DNA of 64,000 nucleotides from Micromonospora okii (GCF_020884795.1 NZ_BBZF01000013.1:511167-575166), one strand, 5' to 3'; positions 48,389 to 57,371 are shown, counted from the stretch's first letter. Numbers and translations: made by a program. Notes: generated by a model not told the origin, from the sequence alone.

Positions 48389-49186
48389 TCAGTGATCAAG
48401 CTGCAATAATCCCAGCGCACGGCCCACTTCTGGCCACCCGGGCGACTCTGGGTCGATGAGTCCGAAATGCTCGCACCCGGCAAGCTCCACGAGCCGGACC
48501 GGGCTCCCCGTCGCCCGGGCCGCGGCGGCGTAGGACCGGCTCATCGTCACCGGGACCTGCCGGTCCAGGAGTCCGTGCAGGATCACTGTCCGTGTCGACA
48601 GCGGCAGCCGGAGGCGGGGGTCGGCGGCGGCGTACCGCTGCGGGTGCTCCGCCGGGCCGCCGCCGAGCAGCGCGGCCACCGCGCCCGAGTCCAGGTCCAG
48701 CCGGTACGCCTCGGCGAGGTCGGCGACCGGGGCCAGCGCCAGCACCCCGGCGACGGTGGCCGGGGCGGAGGAGGCGGCGTACAGGGCCAGGTGGCCGCCG
48801 GCCGAGTGGCCGACCAGCAGCGGCGGGCCGGGACGCAGCCGGTCGCCCAGCACCGGCGCGGCCAGCCCGGGCAGCGCCGCCACCCCGGCCAGCACGTCGG
48901 TCAGGGTGCCCGGCCAGCCACCGCCCGGCTGCCCGGTCCGCCGGTACTCCAGTTGGGCGACCGGGTGCCCCAGCGCGGCCAGCGCCGCCGCGAGTGGGCC
49001 GGTGTGACCACGGTCGTACTCGGCCCGCCAGAAGCCGCCGTGCACCACCACGACCAGTGGCCGGGCCGGGCCGTCGCCCGCCGGGCGGCGCAGGTCGGCG
49101 ACCTGGTCCGGGTGTTCGCCGTAGGCGACGGTGGCGTCCGGCGCGGGGGCGGGACGGCTGAGCACGGCGCGGGGGTCGGCGGACAT
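48389..49186 (-). CDS. Alpha/beta hydrolase
   Basis: 265 residues. V-V-V-H-G-G-F-W provides the H-G-G oxyanion motif, G-H-S-A-G-G-H holds the nucleophile Ser near residue 127, and a late C-E-H-F-G holds the probable catalytic His. The overall pattern (kynurenine-formamidase or esterase-like) fits several subfamilies, so the substrate is open. No signal peptide. ATG at 49186. Stands between the ABC lipoprotein gene (same strand, 79 bases) and the divergent bpa. Confidence 0.88.
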   Translation of the reverse strand: MSADPRAVLSRPAPAPDATVAYGEHPDQVADLRRPAGDGPARPLVVVVHGGFWRAEYDRGHTGPLAAALAALGHPVAQLEYRRTGQPGGGWPGTLTDVLAGVAALPGLAAPVLGDRLRPGPPLLVGHSAGGHLALYAASSAPATVAGVLALAPVADLAEAYRLDLDSGAVAALLGGGPAEHPQRYAAADPRLRLPLSTRTVILHGLLDRQVPVTMSRSYAAAARATGSPVRLVELAGCEHFGLIDPESPGWPEVGRALGLLQLDH

Positions 49187-49354
49187 GCCGCGACGGTAGC
49201 GCCCGCGTCCGAACGGCCGGACCCGCTCGTGCCGTGACGGTGCCGCCCCGCCCGACCCGGTCGGACCCGCTCATGCCGCGACGGTGGCGCGGTCCGACGA
49301 CCGGACCCGCTCCCGGCGAGCGTCCGGCCCGTTCCCTGGGAGAGGATGGGACGC

Positions 49355-49948
49355 ATGACCGAAGCGCATTCCGCTGGAAGTGACGAGGAGCCGGGCCGGG
49401 ACGGCACCGGACGATCCGGCATGGTGGTGGTGGTCGGCCCGGACGGCCGCCCGGTCGGCACCGTGCAGACCGACGAGGCCGCGAACGAGGACCCGACCCG
49501 CCTGGTCGAGCAGCCGGCCAAGGTGATGCGGATCGGCAGCATGATCAAGCAGTTGCTGGAGGAGGTCAAGGCCGCCCCGCTGGACGACGCCAGCCGGCAC
49601 CGGATGCGGGAGATCCACGAGCGCTCGATCGTCGAGCTGAAGGAGGGCCTGGCCCCCGAGCTGCGCGACGAGCTGGAGCGGATCTCGCTGCCCTTCACCG
49701 AGGAGAAGGCGCCGAGCGAGGGCGAGCTGCGCATCGCCCACGCCCAGCTCGTCGGCTGGCTGGAGGGGCTGTTCCACGGCATCCAGGCGGCCCTGGTGGC
49801 CCAGCAGATGGCCGCCCGGGTGCAGTTGGAGCAGATGCGCTCCGGCCGTCCGGCGCTGCCCAGCGGCCCGGGCGGGATGATGCCGGGCATGCCCGGCATG
49901 GGCCAGCCGCCGACCGGCGAGGGGCCCAGCACCGGCCAGTACCTCTGA
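49355..49948 (+). CDS. bpa: Bacterial proteasome activator Bpa (DUF2587)
   Basis: 197 residues. Bpa forms a 12-meric ring that opens the 20S proteasome without ATP. The helical core is visible: R-I-G-S-M-I-K-Q-L-L-E-E-V-K, M-R-E-I-H-E-R-S-I-V-E-L-K and L-V-G-W-L-E-G-L-F-H-G-I-Q. The protein ends G-Q-Y-L, the C-terminal proteasome-docking motif. ATG at 49355 follows AGAGGA; ATG at 49346 is a weaker choice. The gene implies a proteasome elsewhere in the genome. Confidence 0.95.
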   Translation: MTEAHSAGSDEEPGRDGTGRSGMVVVVGPDGRPVGTVQTDEAANEDPTRLVEQPAKVMRIGSMIKQLLEEVKAAPLDDASRHRMREIHERSIVELKEGLAPELRDELERISLPFTEEKAPSEGELRIAHAQLVGWLEGLFHGIQAALVAQQMAARVQLEQMRSGRPALPSGPGGMMPGMPGMGQPPTGEGPSTGQYL

Positions 49949-49955
49949 GCACCGG

Positions 49956-49985
49956 GAGCGCCGGGCCGCCGTCGGCCCGGCGCTC
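49956..49985. terminator. Bidirectional terminator between bpa and the HAD genes
   Basis: GAGCGCCGGGCCG (49956-49968) and CGGCCCGGCGCTC (49973-49985) are exact complements around CCGT. It follows bpa by eight bases, and its right arm runs into the stop codon of the convergent HAD gene. Confidence 0.85.
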
Positions 49986-50796
49986 AGCCCACCCCGAAGA
50001 CCTTCTCCAGGTACGCGGCCACGCCGTCCTCCGAGTTCGCCGACGTCACCTCGTCGGCGATCTCCAGGACGGCCGGGTGCGCGTTGGCCACCGCCACGCC
50101 CCGGCCCGCCCAGGTGAGCATCGGCACGTCGTTGGGCATGTCGCCGAAGGCCAGCACGTCGCCCTGGTCGACGCCGAGCCGGGCGCAGTACCAGGCCAGC
50201 CCCGCCGCCTTCGTCACCCCGGCCGCCGAGATCTCCACCAGCCCCGAGTACGACGAGTGGGTCGCCTCGGCCAGCCCGCGCAGCGCCCCGGCGACGACCT
50301 GGACGAACGCGTCCGGGTCCTGCTCACCGGCGCGGGCCAGCAGCTTCACCGCCGGCACCGAGTGCAGCTCCTCGGGCGAGGCGACCATCCGGATCAGGTC
50401 CTCGTCGGCGTCCCAGCGCAGCGGGTACGCCGCCTCGTGCCGCATCTCGCGGCTGTCGACGACCTCGACGGCGAAGCTGACCCCCGGCACCTCGGCGCGC
50501 AGCCGCCGGGCCACCTCGGCGAGCAGCTCGGGGGCCAGCGGGTCGGCCCGCAGCACCTCGTCGGCCGCCGGGTCGTACACCACCGCCCCGTTGGCGCAGA
50601 TCGCCGGCAGGGGCTCGGCGAGCTGCTCGTACACGAGGCTGAGCCAGCGGATCGGGCGGCCGGTGACCAGCACGACCGGCGTGCCCCGCGCGGACATCCG
50701 GGCCAGCGCGTCCCGGGTGCGGGGGCTGATGGTGCGTTCGTCGCCGAGCAGGGTGCCGTCGATGTCGGTGGCGACCAGCCGAGGTGTCTCTCCCAT
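49984..50796 (-). CDS. HAD superfamily phosphatase (Cof-like), copy 1
   Basis: 270 residues of the Cof/IIB HAD group. A-T-D-I-D-G-T-L-L supplies the nucleophile Asp, V-T-G-R-P the second motif, K-A-A-G-L the Lys, and F-G-D-M-P-N-D the final acidic motif. Family members dephosphorylate sugar phosphates or nucleotides. ATG at 50796 overlaps the upstream HAD stop (TGATG), so two related genes are coupled. About half identical by eye to its neighbour, consistent with tandem duplication. Confidence 0.92.
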   Translation of the reverse strand: MGETPRLVATDIDGTLLGDERTISPRTRDALARMSARGTPVVLVTGRPIRWLSLVYEQLAEPLPAICANGAVVYDPAADEVLRADPLAPELLAEVARRLRAEVPGVSFAVEVVDSREMRHEAAYPLRWDADEDLIRMVASPEELHSVPAVKLLARAGEQDPDAFVQVVAGALRGLAEATHSSYSGLVEISAAGVTKAAGLAWYCARLGVDQGDVLAFGDMPNDVPMLTWAGRGVAVANAHPAVLEIADEVTSANSEDGVAAYLEKVFGVG

Positions 50797-51617
50797 CAGC
50801 GGGAGAGTAGTCGGTCCAGGTAGATCGCCACCCCGTCGTCGTCGTTGCGCAGGGTGACCTCGTCGGCGGCGGACCGGACCGCCGGGTGGGCGTTGGAGAC
50901 GGCCACCCGGGCCCACCCCGCCCACTCAAACATCGGCAGGTCGTTCGGCATGTCGCCGAAGACCAGCACGTCGGCCGGGTCCACCCCGAGCCGCTGCGCC
51001 ACCACGGTCAGACCGGACGCCTTGTCCACCCCCGGCGGGCAGATCTCGATGAAGCCCAGCCCGGACTGGGTGAACGCGGCGACCTCCGGCGGGACGATCC
51101 GGCGGGCGACGGCCAGCAGCGCGTCCGGGTCGTGGTCGGCGGTCCGGGCGAACGCCTTGATCACGTCGCCGGCGAGGCACTCCTCGCGCGGGCGGGCCTG
51201 GAACAGCTCGGGGTACGGCCAGCTCGGGTGGTAGTCGCCCCAGAGCGGGGCGTCGGGCTCGTCGGACGCCTCGACCATCACGGTGAGCGGGCCGACCTCG
51301 GCCTCCAGCGCGGCGAGCAGGCGGACCAGCGTCTCGCGGGGCAGCCGCTCGTCGCGCAGCACCAGCGGGCCGGCCGGGTCGCTCTGGTCGACCACCCGAC
51401 CCCCGCCGGCCATCACCAGGAAGTCGGCGGCGCGGATGTCGTTGCGGGTCATCTCGGCGAGGCGGGGGCCCCGGCCGGTCGCGCCGACCACCGGGATCCC
51501 GGCGGCCCGCACCCGGTCCAGCACCTCGTGCGTGTACGCGGAGACGGTCTCGTCGCTGCGCACCAGCGTGCCGTCGAGGTCGGTGGCGATGAGCTTGGGC
51601 AGCCCCGGGCGGGTCAT
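50796..51617 (-). CDS. HAD superfamily phosphatase (Cof-like), copy 2
   Basis: 273 residues, same layout: A-T-D-L-D-G-T-L-V, G-A-T-G-R-G-P, K-A-S-G-L and F-G-D-M-P-N-D. The cap domain differs in sequence from copy 1, so substrates may differ. ATG at 51617 follows AGGAG. First of the two-gene unit on the minus strand, preceded by a 285-base G-rich gap. Confidence 0.92.
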   Translation of the reverse strand: MTRPGLPKLIATDLDGTLVRSDETVSAYTHEVLDRVRAAGIPVVGATGRGPRLAEMTRNDIRAADFLVMAGGGRVVDQSDPAGPLVLRDERLPRETLVRLLAALEAEVGPLTVMVEASDEPDAPLWGDYHPSWPYPELFQARPREECLAGDVIKAFARTADHDPDALLAVARRIVPPEVAAFTQSGLGFIEICPPGVDKASGLTVVAQRLGVDPADVLVFGDMPNDLPMFEWAGWARVAVSNAHPAVRSAADEVTLRNDDDGVAIYLDRLLSR

Positions 51618-51902
51618 GGCTCCTCCTTGCCCGCCGCCGTCGCGCCAGCCCTTCGTTCGGTCGTCGGTGCCTCGACCGGCAGTGACGGCGGGCAGCAACC
51701 GTACCTCGCTTCCCGGGCCCCCACCACGGCTTTCCCGCCGAACCGGGCCGCCCGCGCGCCCGCCCGGGTCGGGTCGGCCGAGGCGGTCAGGCCGGTCGGG
51801 TGAGGGCCGGGCCGAAGGTCAGGGCAGTCGGTGGAGGGGCGGCCCGGGGCGGTCGGGCCGGTCGGTCAAGGGCCGGCATGGGGCGGCCGGGTGGAGGGTC
51901 GG
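51618..51902. other. Low-complexity intergenic region
   Basis: 285 bases rich in GGTCGG and GGCCGG-type short repeats, mainly 51770-51900. No coding frame, RNA or clear terminator is recognised. It lies downstream of the membrane protein gene and upstream of the HAD pair. Confidence 0.4.
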
Positions 51903-52688
51903 TCAGGCGGGCCGGTCGGGGCGGGCGAAGGGCGTGGTCGGCTGGACCGTGAGGTCGGCCGGGGCGGGCGGCAGCCCGGCGTCGTCGCCCGACCGGGACG
52001 CGCCCCCGCGCCGACCCCGGCGGAGCGGCTCCGGGTCCGCAGCCTCCGCCTGCTCGGCCGGCGCGCTCTCCGGCCCGGGCCCGCCCGCGTCCGGCCGCGC
52101 GGTCTCCGGCCGCCCGGCGTCGGCGCGGCCGGCGAGGTGCAGCGCCGCCGCGAGCAGCGCGCAGGCGGCGAAGGCCATCACGAGCCCCCGGCCGTACTCG
52201 ACCCGGAAGCCGTCCTCCGAGGAGTAGAAGAGGGTCCGCTGGCCCGAGTCGTCCAGCGAGAACGCCGTGGCGGCGAGGACGGCGAGCAGGGCCACCGACA
52301 GGGCCAGGCCGGCCACCCGGGCGTCGCGCCGCACGGCGGCGCTGCCGCGCAGGGCCAAGGCCACCGCCACGACCAGCGCGAACAGCCCCACCAGGTAGCC
52401 CACCCCGAGGCCGCCGACGTCGGACACCCCGCCCGGGACCCGCATCGTGGTGCTGCCCTCCGGGCCGCCGTTCGGCACGGTCATCACCAGCCACTCGCCG
52501 ACCAGCGAGGCGAATGCCGCCGCCGCGCCGAGGGCGGCCGGCACCAGGGGCAGCCGGGCGTCCCGCCCGAGGCCGCCCAGCGAGCGGCCGACCTGCCCCG
52601 GGGGCGCGGGCTCGGAGCCGCCCCACTCCACGACGGAGGTGCTCTCGGCGCGGCTGTCCTGCCGGGGGATGGGGGGATCCTGGGACAT
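51903..52688 (-). CDS. Four-helix membrane protein with disordered ends
   Basis: 261 residues. The N-terminal 45 residues are polar, four hydrophobic helices span about 47-175 (L-G-A-A-A-A-F-A-S-L-V, Y-L-V-G-L-F-A-L-V-V-A-V-A-L, V-A-L-L-A-V-L-A-A-T, L-V-M-A-F-A-A-C-A-L-L-A-A), and the last 75 residues are acidic and proline-rich. Between helices 3 and 4 is Y-S-S-E-D-G-F-R-V-E-Y-G-R-G. I do not recognise the family. ATG at 52688; 151 bases from the divergent osmC-like gene. Confidence 0.78.
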   Translation of the reverse strand: MSQDPPIPRQDSRAESTSVVEWGGSEPAPPGQVGRSLGGLGRDARLPLVPAALGAAAAFASLVGEWLVMTVPNGGPEGSTTMRVPGGVSDVGGLGVGYLVGLFALVVAVALALRGSAAVRRDARVAGLALSVALLAVLAATAFSLDDSGQRTLFYSSEDGFRVEYGRGLVMAFAACALLAAALHLAGRADAGRPETARPDAGGPGPESAPAEQAEAADPEPLRRGRRGGASRSGDDAGLPPAPADLTVQPTTPFARPDRPA

Positions 52689-52839
52689 CGGCCACCCCTT
52701 CGCCGTCCACGGGCCTGAGCGGAATCATGACACAGCCCACACCGCGCGGCCGGGAACGCGGCCCGCCCGGGAGCGGTGCCGAGGGGGGCGGTCAGGCGAT
52801 GGGGTCGCCCGCCGCCCGAGTTTCGGTTAGCGTCGGGTC

Positions 52840-53271
52840 ATGCCTATTCGTACCGCTTCCGCGCGCTGGCAGGGCGATCTCGCCGAGGGCTCCGGCACGC
52901 TCCGCACCGGCAAGGGCGGGCTCCAGGGAAACTACTCCTTCGCGTCCCGCTTCGAGGAGGGCGAGGGGAGCAACCCCGAGGAGCTGATCGGGGCCGCGCA
53001 CGCCTCCTGCTTCTCGATGGCGCTGTCCAAGCAGCTCGCCGACGCCGGCGTCACCGGCACCTGGGTCGAGACCACCGCCAAGGTGCACTTCGACAAGACC
53101 GACGCGGGGATGACCGTCACCCGGATCGACCTGGAGACGGTCGGCCAGGCGCCGGGCCTCGACGAGGTGCAGTTCACCAAGCTGGCCGAGGGCGCCAAGG
53201 ACAACTGCCCGATCTCGCGGCTGCTCTCCCCGGGCGCCCAGATCAGCCTCACCGCCCGCCTCGCCTCCTGA
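52840..53271 (+). CDS. OsmC family peroxiredoxin
   Basis: 143 residues. The two redox cysteines lie in H-A-S-C-F-S-M-A-L near residue 60 and D-N-C-P-I-S-R-L-L near residue 125, as in OsmC. The protein reduces organic hydroperoxides. N-P-E-E-L-I-G-A-A-H-A-S-C is the family signature. ATG at 52840. A terminator follows at 53310-53336. Confidence 0.94.
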   Translation: MPIRTASARWQGDLAEGSGTLRTGKGGLQGNYSFASRFEEGEGSNPEELIGAAHASCFSMALSKQLADAGVTGTWVETTAKVHFDKTDAGMTVTRIDLETVGQAPGLDEVQFTKLAEGAKDNCPISRLLSPGAQISLTARLAS

Positions 53272-53309
53272 CCCCTCGCGGCCGGGCGGCACCCGGCCGG
53301 GAACGGACG

Positions 53310-53336
53310 AGCCCCCATCCGCGCCGGGTGGGGGCT
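53310..53336 (+). terminator. Terminator after the osmC-like gene
   Basis: AGCCCCCATCC (53310-53320) pairs with GGGTGGGGGCT (53326-53336) with one T-G wobble and a GCGCC loop. It begins 39 bases past the stop and is followed by T-T-C-C-C. Confidence 0.8.
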
Positions 53337-53396
53337 TCCCCGTACCCGGGGGTCTCGGGCGCGCGGACGGAGGGTCGCCTCGGGGAGAATGGGGGC

Positions 53397-53750
53397 GTGG
53401 CGGTGGAGATGAGCCGGGAACGCTTCGAGGAGTTGGTCGGCGACGCCCTCGACGAGGTCCCCGAGGAGCTGCTCGGGCTGATGAACAACGTGGTGATCCT
53501 GGTCGAGGACCACCCGCCCCCGGGCGAGGAGGACCTGCTCGGCCTCTACGAGGGGCACGCGCTCACCGACCGCGGCTGGGACTACTCCGGCGTCCTGCCG
53601 GACCGCATCTTCGTCTACCGCCACCCGATCCTGCGGATCTGCGACAGCGAGGCCGACGTCGTCGACGAGGTGGCGGTGACGGTGGTGCACGAGATCGCCC
53701 ACCACTTCGGCATCGACGACGAGCGGCTGCACGACCTCGGCTGGGGCTGA
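53397..53750 (+). CDS. Small zincin-type metallopeptidase
   Basis: 117 residues. V-H-E-I-A-H-H-F-G-I-D-D-E-R-L near the C-terminus is the H-E-x-x-H zinc motif with the downstream Asp, typical of the small acidic metallopeptidase family (COG3824). The N-terminus M-S-R-E-R-F-E-E-L-V-G-D-A-L-D-E-V-P-E-E-L is also characteristic. The substrate is unknown. GTG at 53397 is used; ATG at 53409 is a possible later start. Confidence 0.9.
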   Translation: MAVEMSRERFEELVGDALDEVPEELLGLMNNVVILVEDHPPPGEEDLLGLYEGHALTDRGWDYSGVLPDRIFVYRHPILRICDSEADVVDEVAVTVVHEIAHHFGIDDERLHDLGWG

Positions 53751-53842
53751 GCCGGGGCGCTCCGGCCCCGCCCGCCCGGCCTCCGGCGGTTGCGCCGGCC
53801 TCCTACGCTGCCGGACAGGAACCCACGTCAGGAGGCACTTCG

Positions 53843-54562
53843 ATGCGCAGCGCGCTGTTCTCCGCCGAGAACCTGGAGAAGGAGTCCGCCCAGCCCGGTC
53901 TGCGGCTACAGAACTCCAAGATGTTGAAGATCGAGCTGAACGGCGAGGCGATGGCCCGGGTCGGGTCGATGGTCGCCTACCAGGGGCAGGTGCAGTTCCA
54001 GGCGCTCGGCTCCGGCGGCCTGGGCAAGTTCCTCAAGCAGAAGCTCACCGGCGAGGGCGTCCCGCTGATGAAGCTCAGCGGCCGGGGTGACGTCTTCCTC
54101 GCCGACTTCGCGAAGGACGTGCACATCATCGACCTGGAGCCGGGCGACGCGCTGTCGATCAACGGCTCCAGCGTGCTGGCCTTCGACTCCACCCTCCAGT
54201 ACGACGTCCGCATGGTCAACGGTGCGGGGATGGCCTCCTCGTCCGGCCTGTTCAACTGCGTCTTCACCGGCCACGGCAAGATCGCGATCACCACCAAGGG
54301 CGCCCCGGTGGTGCTCAACGTCGACGCGCCGACCTACGTCGACCCCCAGGCTGTCGTCTGCTGGTCGGCCAACCTCCAGACCGGCTACCACCGGGCCGAG
54401 CAGTTCGGCCTGGGCACCCTGCTGGGCCGCACCACCGGCGAGGCGTTCACGATGAGCTTCGCGGGCCAGGGCTTCGTGGTGGTGCAGCCGTCCGAGGAGC
54501 CGCCGATCCAGGGCAGCGGCACCGAGCAGCAGGGCGGCCTGCTCGGCAACCTGCTGAGCTGA
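53843..54562 (+). CDS. AIM24 family protein
   Basis: 239 residues with the AIM24/TIGR00266-like beta-rich fold: V-A-Y-Q-G-Q-V-Q-F-Q-A, L-A-D-F-A-K-D-V-H-I-I, G-K-I-A-I-T-T-K-G-A-P-V-V-L, and the later T-G-E-A-F-T-M-S-F. Bacterial AIM24 proteins have no settled role. An uncharged G-G-L-L-G-N-L-L-S tail ends the protein. CAGGAGG before the ATG is a strong ribosome binding site. Single gene. Confidence 0.9.
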   Translation: MRSALFSAENLEKESAQPGLRLQNSKMLKIELNGEAMARVGSMVAYQGQVQFQALGSGGLGKFLKQKLTGEGVPLMKLSGRGDVFLADFAKDVHIIDLEPGDALSINGSSVLAFDSTLQYDVRMVNGAGMASSSGLFNCVFTGHGKIAITTKGAPVVLNVDAPTYVDPQAVVCWSANLQTGYHRAEQFGLGTLLGRTTGEAFTMSFAGQGFVVVQPSEEPPIQGSGTEQQGGLLGNLLS

Positions 54563-54615
54563 CCCGCTCGCCCGGCCCGCGCCCCGGGCCCGGCTCAGCG
54601 GCTCAGCTCAGCGGC

Positions 54616-55572
54616 TCAGCTCAGCTCGCCGGCGCGCAGCCGGGCCAGCCAGGCCGCCGCGTCGGCGTAGTCGGCGTCCGAGAGGCCGGCGGGCGCGGGG
54701 ACCGGCCGGTCGCCCGCCGTCTCGGCCCAGCGGTGCCGGGGGTACGACCCGAGGAAGCGCACGTCCGCGCAGACCCGGCGCAACCCCTGCAACGCCTCCC
54801 CGAGCCGGACGTCGGCGACGTGGCCGGTGCAGTCGAGGAAGAAGACGTACCGGCCCAGCGCCTCGCCCGTCGGGCGGGACTCGATCCGCGTCAGGTTGAC
54901 CCCGCGCACGGCCAGCTCCATGAGCACCGACAGCAGCACGCCCACCCGGTCGTGGGCGATGTAGACGGCCAGCGAGGTCACGTCGTCCCCGGTGGGGGGC
55001 GGGGGCGGGCCCGGGCGGGAGAACAGGGCGAACCGGGTCACCGCGTCGGGGTGGTCGGCGATCTTCTCGGCGAGCACCGCCAGCCGGTGCCGGGCGGCCC
55101 CGATCGGGGCGCAGACCGCCGCGTCGTACTCGCCGTTCGCCGCCCCGGCCGCCGCGGCGCCGTTGGAGAGCACGTCCACCACGATCGCGTCGGGCAGGCA
55201 CGCGCGCAGCCAGCCCCGGCACTGGGTGGACGCCTGGGGGTGGGCGGCCACCGAGCGGATCGACGCCAGGGACGTCCCGGCGCGGGCGCCGAGCACGAAC
55301 TGGACCGGCAGGATCACCTCCCGGGTGATCACCAGCGGGTCGCCCTCGGCCAACTCGTCCAGGGTCACCCCGACCGCGCCGCCGATCGAGTTCTCCAGCG
55401 GCACGAGGGCCGCGTCGGCGTCCCCGGCCCGTACGGCCTCCAGCGCCTCGCCGACGCTGCGGGCGGGGGTGCGGGTGCCCCGCTCGGCGGCCGGCACCGT
55501 GCGCAGCGCCTGCTCGGCGAAGGTGCCCTCGGGACCGAGGTAGACGAAGCGGGTGGGAGGTGTGCCGGGCAT
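54616..55572 (-). CDS. pheA: Prephenate dehydratase
   Basis: 318 residues. It converts prephenate to phenylpyruvate in phenylalanine synthesis. Signatures are Y-L-G-P-E-G-T-F-A-E-Q-A, V-P-L-E-N-S-I-G-G, T-R-F-A-L-F near 185, and a C-terminal ACT domain with L-T-R-I-E-S-R-P and Y-V-F-F-L-D, the Phe-binding feedback site. ATG at 55572 gives the usual N-terminus. A GGCTCAGC direct repeat lies just past the stop. The lipoprotein gene ends 10 bases upstream on the same strand. Confidence 0.95.
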   Translation of the reverse strand: MPGTPPTRFVYLGPEGTFAEQALRTVPAAERGTRTPARSVGEALEAVRAGDADAALVPLENSIGGAVGVTLDELAEGDPLVITREVILPVQFVLGARAGTSLASIRSVAAHPQASTQCRGWLRACLPDAIVVDVLSNGAAAAGAANGEYDAAVCAPIGAARHRLAVLAEKIADHPDAVTRFALFSRPGPPPPPTGDDVTSLAVYIAHDRVGVLLSVLMELAVRGVNLTRIESRPTGEALGRYVFFLDCTGHVADVRLGEALQGLRRVCADVRFLGSYPRHRWAETAGDRPVPAPAGLSDADYADAAAWLARLRAGELS

Positions 55573-55582
55573 GCCGCCCAGC

Positions 55583-56179
55583 CTACGCACCCGGCACGCC
55601 GCCCGGGACGGGGTCGCAGGCGAGTGCCCGGATGCCGGTCGGGCCGGTCACCCGCACCTCGATGGTGCAGACGTCGGTGCCGGCGGTGACCAGCCGCAAC
55701 GCGCCGGGCCTGCCCCGGGTCACCACCTGGAGCTCCTCGTGCCCGGACACCCGGAGCACCGTGTACTGCCACTCGCCGGCGCAGAGCGGGCCGGTGCGCA
55801 CCCGTACCCGGACCGAGGGCGGCAGCACCCCGCGCGAGCCGCGCAGCAGCGCGATCACCCGGTCGCCGGAGGGGCCGTTGCGGCACGGGACGGCGACCAG
55901 GTCGGTGCCGGCACTGGTCGGCGGAGCGGCCGGCGGGGTGGTCGCCGCCGGCGGAGCTGCGGGAGCGGTGGGGGCGGCGGGCGGGGGCGGGACGGAGGAA
56001 CCGGCTGCCGTGGCGGCGGCCCTCGGGGCGGGCCCGCGCAGCTCCGGCGGCGTGCCGCAGCCGGCGAGCGCGGCGGTCAGGGACACGACGACGAGCAGGG
56101 CGCCCGCGCCGGACGGCCGGCGGGGCACCCCGGGGCGCGGTGGGTCAGGCGGCACGAGCCGATCCTCATCGGTGAGCAT
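55583..56179 (-). CDS. Probable lipoprotein of unknown function
   Basis: 198 residues. A 25-residue N-terminal stretch precedes a hydrophobic segment (A-L-L-V-V-V-S-L-T-A-A-L-A-G-C) ending in a lipobox, so the true start may be nearer the hydrophobic core. A long A/P/T linker follows, then a C-terminal domain of about 105 residues with four cysteines (P-C-R, L-C-A, D-V-C, L-A-C-D) that may form two disulfides. The domain is not recognised. It is 10 bases upstream of pheA. Confidence 0.75.
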   Translation of the reverse strand: MLTDEDRLVPPDPPRPGVPRRPSGAGALLVVVSLTAALAGCGTPPELRGPAPRAAATAAGSSVPPPPAAPTAPAAPPAATTPPAAPPTSAGTDLVAVPCRNGPSGDRVIALLRGSRGVLPPSVRVRVRTGPLCAGEWQYTVLRVSGHEELQVVTRGRPGALRLVTAGTDVCTIEVRVTGPTGIRALACDPVPGGVPGA

Positions 56180-56258
56180 CGTTGCGGCCGGGTGGCCGAG
56201 CCCATCGTAGGAGCCCCCGACGCGGCGGTGGAAGGCCCACGGTGGCGGGGACGACCCC

Positions 56259-56642
56259 TCAATCGAGGACGCGGTGACCGGCCCGGCGCAGCGCGGCGGT
56301 CGCCTCGGCCAGCCGGACGGCGGGCACCAGCACGTGGTCGGTGTCGTACGTGGAGAACGCCACCGCCTCGACGCGCGCCTGGGCCAGCGGGCCGACCAGC
56401 GCGGCGAGGGAGCCGGTCACCGCCTGGCCGACCGGGCCGACGACCCGCAGGCAGCGCCAGTCGGTCTCGGCGTCGGCCGGCGCGCGGGCGGCCGGGCAGA
56501 TCACCGAGACCCCGTCGGCCGCCCAGCTCACGCTGACCACCTCGGCGTCGCCCAGCTCGCCCCAGAGGGCGGGCCGGAGGGTGGAGTCGGCGGCAAACCG
56601 ACACACCGCGTACTCCCCCGGCAGCAGAGCGACATCGAGCAT
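56259..56642 (-). CDS. ACT-domain protein
   Basis: 127 residues, with two ACT-like halves: the N-terminal half has L-L-P-G-E-Y-A-V-C-R-F and V-S-W-A-A-D-G-V-S-V-I-C-P, and the C-terminal half has L-R-V-V-G-P-V-G and V-E-A-V-A-F-S-T-Y-D-T-D-H-V. This is the two-ACT layout of small amino-acid-binding proteins (CASTOR/ACT7-like). It could sense an amino acid, perhaps alongside pheA nearby. ATG at 56642. Confidence 0.85.
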   Translation of the reverse strand: MLDVALLPGEYAVCRFAADSTLRPALWGELGDAEVVSVSWAADGVSVICPAARAPADAETDWRCLRVVGPVGQAVTGSLAALVGPLAQARVEAVAFSTYDTDHVLVPAVRLAEATAALRRAGHRVLD

Positions 56643-56735
56643 GAGGGAACCCTACGGCCTCGGTGGGGGCTCGCCACAGCCCCGAAAGGTGCGGCGAAGG
56701 ACACATTCGTCCAGGTCAGGCACGCGATGAGGGAA

Positions 56736-57191
56736 TCAGACCTCGGAGAAGAACGTGAGTGAACCGGCAACCTGGCCGTCGGCCAGCACCGGCGTGGAGA
56801 TGGCGTCGACCGTCGGGTCCGTCCGGCCCGCCGCCGCCTGGACCCGCAGCAGCCCCCGGGCGAGCCGCTTCGAGTGCAGGGCGAGCAACGGCGGGATCTT
56901 GTCGGTCTCCTGCTCGGTCAGCTCGCCCCGGTTGGCGGTGAAGTCGAGCAGGCGCAGGCAGCCGTCGAGCAGCGGGAGGCCGATCACGTCCTCCGGACAG
57001 CTCAGGCAGAGCAGCTCGCAGCCGGCCGCCGAGACCGCGACGATGCGGGTGTCGGCGTCGATCAGCAGGCAGGGCTCGGCCGCGTGGGACACGGTGGTGG
57101 ACCACAGCACGAAGTTGTCGCACTCCTGCTCCAGCGGTGTGTCGGCGGCGGGCACGAACACGTCCGAGAGCGAAAGTTCGACGTGGGCCAC
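56736..57191 (-). CDS. Small PAS-domain protein
   Basis: 151 residues that appear to be a single PAS fold: L-L-I-D-A-D-T-R-I-V-A-V-S-A-A-G-C-E-L-L-C followed by I-G-L-P-L-L-D-G-C-L-R-L-L and a last strand G-S-L-T-F-F. There is no output domain. Three cysteines in the early PAS strand/helix (C-E-L-L-C-L-S-C) could bind metal or an iron-sulfur cluster. GTG at 57191 follows AGGAGG at good spacing; GTG at 57224 is less likely. Such proteins probably act through partners. Confidence 0.8.
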   Translation of the reverse strand: MAHVELSLSDVFVPAADTPLEQECDNFVLWSTTVSHAAEPCLLIDADTRIVAVSAAGCELLCLSCPEDVIGLPLLDGCLRLLDFTANRGELTEQETDKIPPLLALHSKRLARGLLRVQAAAGRTDPTVDAISTPVLADGQVAGSLTFFSEV

Positions 57192-57371
57192 CGCGCCTCC
57201 TATGTACACCGACGGTCTGTCCACGCCAGCCGGTCGTGACGGCGACCACCGACCTCGCTCGGCCGCCGGGGTCGCCGGTGATCACACATCTCCCTCACCC
57301 GGGCGGCCGGCGACGGTGCGGTCGGTGGCTGCTCCGGGTGTCGACCGGACCGCGTGGCGTCGCCGGAGACG

